Source: an uncultured Lachnospiraceae bacterium (GTDB taxonomy: Bacteria; Bacillota; Clostridia; Lachnospirales; Lachnospiraceae). From it: a stretch of DNA of 34,562 nucleotides. Shown piece after piece: positions 30,880 through 34,562 of this stretch; position 1 is the first letter of the stretch, and each line of letters starts with the position of its first letter. The translations under genes were made by a program, and so were the position numbers. A model generated the notes under the pieces. The model was not told the DNA's origin. It made no database searches and worked only from the letters and a program-made list of their open reading frames with translations. The stretch lies in the NCBI GenBank assembly GCA_905233835.1, contig CAJOGB010000008.1:1-34562 (forward strand), given 5' to 3'.

Positions 30880-33834
30880 ATGAAAGATTACAAACGTTTC
30901 TTGGCACTTACGCTTTCGTGTGTGCTTTCTTTATCAATTGCTTATTTTTATCCCTTAAATGCATGCGCGGATAAATCCTACGACACTTCCGGACTGGAAA
31001 TCGGTCAAACCACCGTACTTTACAATTCCAGCATCGGTATGCCAACCTCCGAAGCAAATGCGGTAGTTCAAACCGGTGACGGATTTATTTGGATTGGAAG
31101 TTACAGCGGTCTGGTTCGATACGACGGAAATCAGTTCTATCGTTTCGACTCCACCACAGGTATTACTTCCGTTATTTCCATGTATGTGGATTCCAAAGAT
31201 CGTCTGTGGATCGGCACCAACGATAACGGTGTGGCGCTTTTTGAAAACGGCACCTTTACCTTTATTCAAGAATCCGACGGTCTCCCCTCTTCCACCGTAC
31301 ACTCCATCTCCGAAACCGATGATGGCCAAATTTTAGTCGGTACATCTTTAGGCCTTGTGAAAGTGGATTCCAAAATGCAACTTTCTTCATACGGTCACAA
31401 AGAATTAGACTCCGCCTATATTTATTCCATGAAACGCGGTCCAAAAAATGATGTCTACGGACTTACCTATAACGGTGATATCTTTACGATTTCAAATAAC
31501 GAGGTCACCTCATTTTATGCAAGCGGTGAATTGGAGTTTGACGGATATGCTTACTGCATTCATCCGGACCCGAACCAACCCGGATATGCCTATGTGGGAA
31601 CAAACGGAAATCACATTTATCACGGAGATATGCTTCACGGCTTTTCCGATATGACTACCTATGAAGTCACCGAGCAAAACAGTATAAATGCCCTTTATGT
31701 AAAAGGCAACACCCTTTGGATTGGATCCTTAGACGGCATCGGTTACATCGATTTATCCACCAATGACTACAAGAAGCTTCAGGATTCCAAAATGAACTAT
31801 TCCGTAGAAAACATTATGGAAGACTACGAAGGAAATCTCTGGTTTGCTTCTTCCAGAGAAGGTGTGTTAAAACTTACCACCAGCATTTTTACGGATATCA
31901 ACCGCCTCAATGACATGAAGGATACGGTTTGCAACACCACCTGTCTTCGAGGCGACAATCTTTATGTGGGAACGGACGACGGTCTTTTAGTCATGGATAA
32001 AGAATATGCCTTTATGGAAACTCCATTAACCAAGATGTTAGAAGGCATCCGAATACGAGCCATAAAAAAAGACTCCAATGGAAATCTTTGGATTTGTACC
32101 TACAGTGATTACGGTTTGGTTTGTCTACATCCGGATGACACCTTTGAATCCTACTCCACCGAAACCGGATTGTATTCCAATCGTGTACGTACGGTTTACG
32201 AACTTCAAAACGGTATCATCGCCGTTGCGTTAACCGGCGGCATCGACTTTATAAAAGACGATAAAATCTATTCTTCCTTTACGGGAGATAACGGCATTTC
32301 CAACATGGATGCCCTGACCATTTGTGAAGCAAACGATGCCAGCGAAGTATATCTCGGAACCGACGGCGACGGTCTTTATATCTTGCCTGCCAATGAAAAT
32401 CCCGATGATGTCATTCACTTTGACTTAGACGACGGACTTACCTCCAAAGTAATTTTGCAGATTAAATACGATAAGTTCCGTGACTACTATTGGATCATTA
32501 CATCCAATTCCATTGCGTATATGAAGGATCACGAAATCACCACCATTACGAACTTCCCCTACGCAAATAACTTTGATATCTTTTTTGATACGAATAATAA
32601 CGTTTGGGTGCTTTCCTCCAACGGTATCTACGTGGTAAACGCAGATGAACTTTTGGAGAACCCGAAGACCTTGGTCTATACCTTATACAATGCGGATTCC
32701 GGCATGCCCCATGTCACCACCGCCAACTCCAGAAATGATCTGGAGGAAAACGGAGATTTGTACATCGCCGGAACCACAGGTGTCACAAAGGTAAACATCT
32801 ACAACGAGATAAAAAACCAGGACGCTCACTTACAGATTCCGTTTATCGAAGTGGACGATGAAATCTACTACATTGATGACAGCGGCATCATTACGATTCC
32901 CGCTACCGCAAAGCGTGTCACCATCTACAGTTATGCTCTATCCTACAAACTTGATAATCCAAAGCTTGAGTACTATCTCGAAGGATTTGACGAAAACGCT
33001 TTTACCACCACCAAGCATGACTTAACGGAAGTAACCTACACGAACTTAAAAGGTGGAACCTATGTCTATCATTTAAAAACCGCGGCAAAGGATCCGAATG
33101 ACGAACAAGAAATCACCCTTACCATTAAAAAGCAAAAGGGACTCCACGAATATTTATGGTTCAACATCCTTTTAATGTTTTTCATCGCCGGAGTCATTTT
33201 CTTACTGATTCACCGACGATTTAAAAAGAAAGCAAAAATCTTGGAAGAAAAGAACAAGGAAACCAGAAACCTGGTAACCCAGATTACAAAAGCATTCGCA
33301 AAAACCATCGATATGAAGGACCGCTATACAAACGGTCACTCCTTCCGTGTTGCCCGCTATACCAAACTTTTGGCAAGAAAACTGGGCTACAGTGAAGATC
33401 AGGTGGAGGACATGTATAATATCGCGCTACTACACGATATTGGGAAGTTGTCCATTCCCGATGCCATCCTAAATAAGCCTGAAGGATTAAACGACGAAGA
33501 ATATGCGGTGATGAAATCCCATACCATTAAGGGCGAAGAAGTCTTAAAGGAAATCTCCATCGCACCGGATTTGGCCATCGGTGCCGGATACCACCACGAA
33601 CGCTTAGACGGTAAAGGATATCCTCACGGATACTCCGCCGAAGAGATTCCCATGGTGGCACAGATTATCGCCGTGGCAGATACCTTTGATGCCATGTATT
33701 CTACCAGGCCCTACCGAAAGCAACTTCCCATTCAAACCGTATTAGACGAACTGAAACGTGTTTCCGGAACCCAGGTAAATGCAGAAGTTGTAGAAAAACT
33801 AATTGAACTCGCAGACGAAGGCGTCATCAAATAA
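30880..33834 (+). CDS. Secreted-sensor HD-GYP cyclic-di-GMP phosphodiesterase with beta-propeller
   Basis: 984 residues. A signal peptide (FLALTLSCVLSLSIAYF) is followed by an outside region built of repeated propeller blades (FIWIGSYSGLVRYDGN, RLWIGTNDNGVALFENG, LWFASSREGVLKLT). A Y_Y_Y-type domain (LEYYLEGFDENAF) and one membrane helix (YLWFNILLMFFIAGVIFLLI) come next, then a cytoplasmic HD-GYP domain (about 800-975) with LLHDIGK, H in KSHTIKGEE, HHERLDGKGYPHG and ADTFDAM. HD-GYP enzymes hydrolyse cyclic-di-GMP or related dinucleotides. The ATG at 30880 has GAGGAG upstream; the earlier ATG 30856 lies before the ribosome site. Propeller plus Y_Y_Y is the ligand-binding half of Bacteroides polysaccharide sensors, so a glycan ligand is plausible. 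Confidence 0.93.
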   Translation: MKDYKRFLALTLSCVLSLSIAYFYPLNACADKSYDTSGLEIGQTTVLYNSSIGMPTSEANAVVQTGDGFIWIGSYSGLVRYDGNQFYRFDSTTGITSVISMYVDSKDRLWIGTNDNGVALFENGTFTFIQESDGLPSSTVHSISETDDGQILVGTSLGLVKVDSKMQLSSYGHKELDSAYIYSMKRGPKNDVYGLTYNGDIFTISNNEVTSFYASGELEFDGYAYCIHPDPNQPGYAYVGTNGNHIYHGDMLHGFSDMTTYEVTEQNSINALYVKGNTLWIGSLDGIGYIDLSTNDYKKLQDSKMNYSVENIMEDYEGNLWFASSREGVLKLTTSIFTDINRLNDMKDTVCNTTCLRGDNLYVGTDDGLLVMDKEYAFMETPLTKMLEGIRIRAIKKDSNGNLWICTYSDYGLVCLHPDDTFESYSTETGLYSNRVRTVYELQNGIIAVALTGGIDFIKDDKIYSSFTGDNGISNMDALTICEANDASEVYLGTDGDGLYILPANENPDDVIHFDLDDGLTSKVILQIKYDKFRDYYWIITSNSIAYMKDHEITTITNFPYANNFDIFFDTNNNVWVLSSNGIYVVNADELLENPKTLVYTLYNADSGMPHVTTANSRNDLEENGDLYIAGTTGVTKVNIYNEIKNQDAHLQIPFIEVDDEIYYIDDSGIITIPATAKRVTIYSYALSYKLDNPKLEYYLEGFDENAFTTTKHDLTEVTYTNLKGGTYVYHLKTAAKDPNDEQEITLTIKKQKGLHEYLWFNILLMFFIAGVIFLLIHRRFKKKAKILEEKNKETRNLVTQITKAFAKTIDMKDRYTNGHSFRVARYTKLLARKLGYSEDQVEDMYNIALLHDIGKLSIPDAILNKPEGLNDEEYAVMKSHTIKGEEVLKEISIAPDLAIGAGYHHERLDGKGYPHGYSAEEIPMVAQIIAVADTFDAMYSTRPYRKQLPIQTVLDELKRVSGTQVNAEVVEKLIELADEGVIK

Positions 33835-33838
33835 AAAG

Positions 33839-33867
33839 AAAGTGCCATCCATATTGGATGGCACTTT
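33839..33867. terminator. Bidirectional terminator between HD-GYP gene and hypothetical gene
   Basis: A 12-base-pair stem AAAGTGCCATCC/GGATGGCACTTT with loop ATATT. The minus-strand side is followed by CTTTTTATT, a good T run; the plus side has only CCTTC, so it works better for the minus-strand gene. Confidence 0.75.
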
Positions 33868-33879
33868 CCTTCATGCCGA

Positions 33880-34296
33880 TTATCGTTCATTGAAACGAAT
33901 TCTTATCATCACTTCCAAATCGGAAATAATCGTATCTTTAAACTTTCGTTCGTACACTTCTCTTTGATCCAAATAAATCACGGGTGTACCGTCCGGAAGT
34001 ATCTCGCATCGAATATCATCATAAGGACACATTCCGAAAACCGTAATCGCACGATCCGTGGTATCTTCATCTTTTCCGTATTCCAAAATCAACTCTTCCA
34101 GTTTTTCGATAATCAAAAACTTTACTTGAATCACAAGTCCCTCTAAACGGGAAAACTTTTCGGATTCTTTTCCGTCCATATCCCGAAGTCTGCTTAAAGC
34201 TTCATCAAAAATATCCTCGTCTAGATTTGTAATGAAGTCCACTCCATTATCGGTACATTGGAATACTTTTTTTAAAACACTGCGATCTGTCATCAA
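33880..34296 (-). CDS. Hypothetical small acidic protein
   Basis: About 138 residues, acidic and mostly helical, with LDEDIFDEALSRLRDMDG and a C-terminal beta segment GTPVIYLDQREVYERKFKD. Unrecognised; no membrane segment or signal. GGGAGG lies 10 bases before TTG 34296 and 13 bases before ATG 34293; spacing favours the TTG. The stretch 34297-34562 upstream shows no recognised gene. Confidence 0.65.
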   Translation of the reverse strand: MMTDRSVLKKVFQCTDNGVDFITNLDEDIFDEALSRLRDMDGKESEKFSRLEGLVIQVKFLIIEKLEELILEYGKDEDTTDRAITVFGMCPYDDIRCEILPDGTPVIYLDQREVYERKFKDTIISDLEVMIRIRFNER

Positions 34297-34562
34297 TTAA
34301 TTCACGCCTCCCTTATCATCTATTCTAATACTTCGCCCCTTCATTTACAACCGCGCATTTAATTTTATACAATTCTATTTTTGCAAGATTTGGCTACTTT
34401 TTCTTTGTCTTTGACGAGCATTACTTAGGAAGGCGAACTATAATGCAATTGTAAAACAAAGAGAAAGACTAACTATTAAAAGTCAACAAGAAAATGAAGA
34501 TTTTTGAATAAAACATCATGAGATGTTTTAGATAGCCTGGAGGCAGGCTTAAGCCTCAATCA
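34297..34562. other. Intergenic stretch with small hairpins and a possible coding remnant
   Basis: Nothing certain is seen. On the plus strand a 30-codon open stretch ending at TGA 34507 (LRKANYNAIVKQRERLTIKS) has no start with ribosome site and may be the worn tail of a lost gene. After it come AAAACATC-ATGA-GATGTTTT (34512-34531) and AGCCTG-GAGG-CAGGCT (34535-34550) hairpins. The window ends there, so whether they belong to an RNA or a terminator cannot be decided. Confidence 0.3.

Overview
The window looks like chromosome from an anaerobic, Gram-positive Clostridia of the Lachnospiraceae type. The evidence is the protein style: a DUF5721-like protein beside clpX, membrane-anchored GGDEF proteins with extracellular sensor domains, YitT, DegV and MATE proteins, a monomeric-type [FeFe]-hydrogenase start, strong GGAGG-like ribosome sites and AT-rich rho-independent terminators. 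Genus cannot be decided by reading.

Layout. (1) Positions 1-12454 are one long leftward block: a frameshifted methyltransferase, a PocR/GAF/PAS-GGDEF-EAL protein, a long ClpX, a DUF5721-like protein, DegV, a terminator, then folC, a J-domain protein, two tandem membrane GGDEF cyclases and the start of a hydrogenase. (2) Positions 12500-18500 hold a candidate C-rich small RNA, a branched-chain aminotransferase divergent from a flavin reductase, a MATE transporter divergent from a YitT protein, tRNA-Leu(CAA) with an odd tandem repeat of its own 5' end, and lysA. (3) Positions 18507-23223 carry a hybrid histidine kinase with a cytoplasmic GH13 enzyme behind it, and a divergent lytic transglycosylase without a signal peptide. 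(4) tRNA-Thr(GGT) at 23316-23388 opens a small accessory-looking stretch (23520-26404) of unrecognised or toxin-antitoxin-like genes. (5) Positions 26446-34296 hold a HAD phosphatase, a small membrane protein, a WYL regulator, a second membrane GGDEF*-EAL protein, a divergent beta-propeller/HD-GYP protein and a small hypothetical gene.

The common theme is cyclic-di-GMP signalling: three intact GGDEF domains, one degenerate GGDEF, two intact EAL domains and one HD-GYP lie within 34 kb, plus a separate phosphorelay kinase. The sequence does not show which outputs they control. No cyclic-di-GMP riboswitch was recognised.

The most interesting non-coding signals are: a promoter-hairpin-terminator unit with three C-rich motifs (12522-12649), the tRNA-Leu 5'-end repeats, and a lysA promoter embedded in the terminator of the preceding gene. 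All identifications come from reading motifs; no database search was run.
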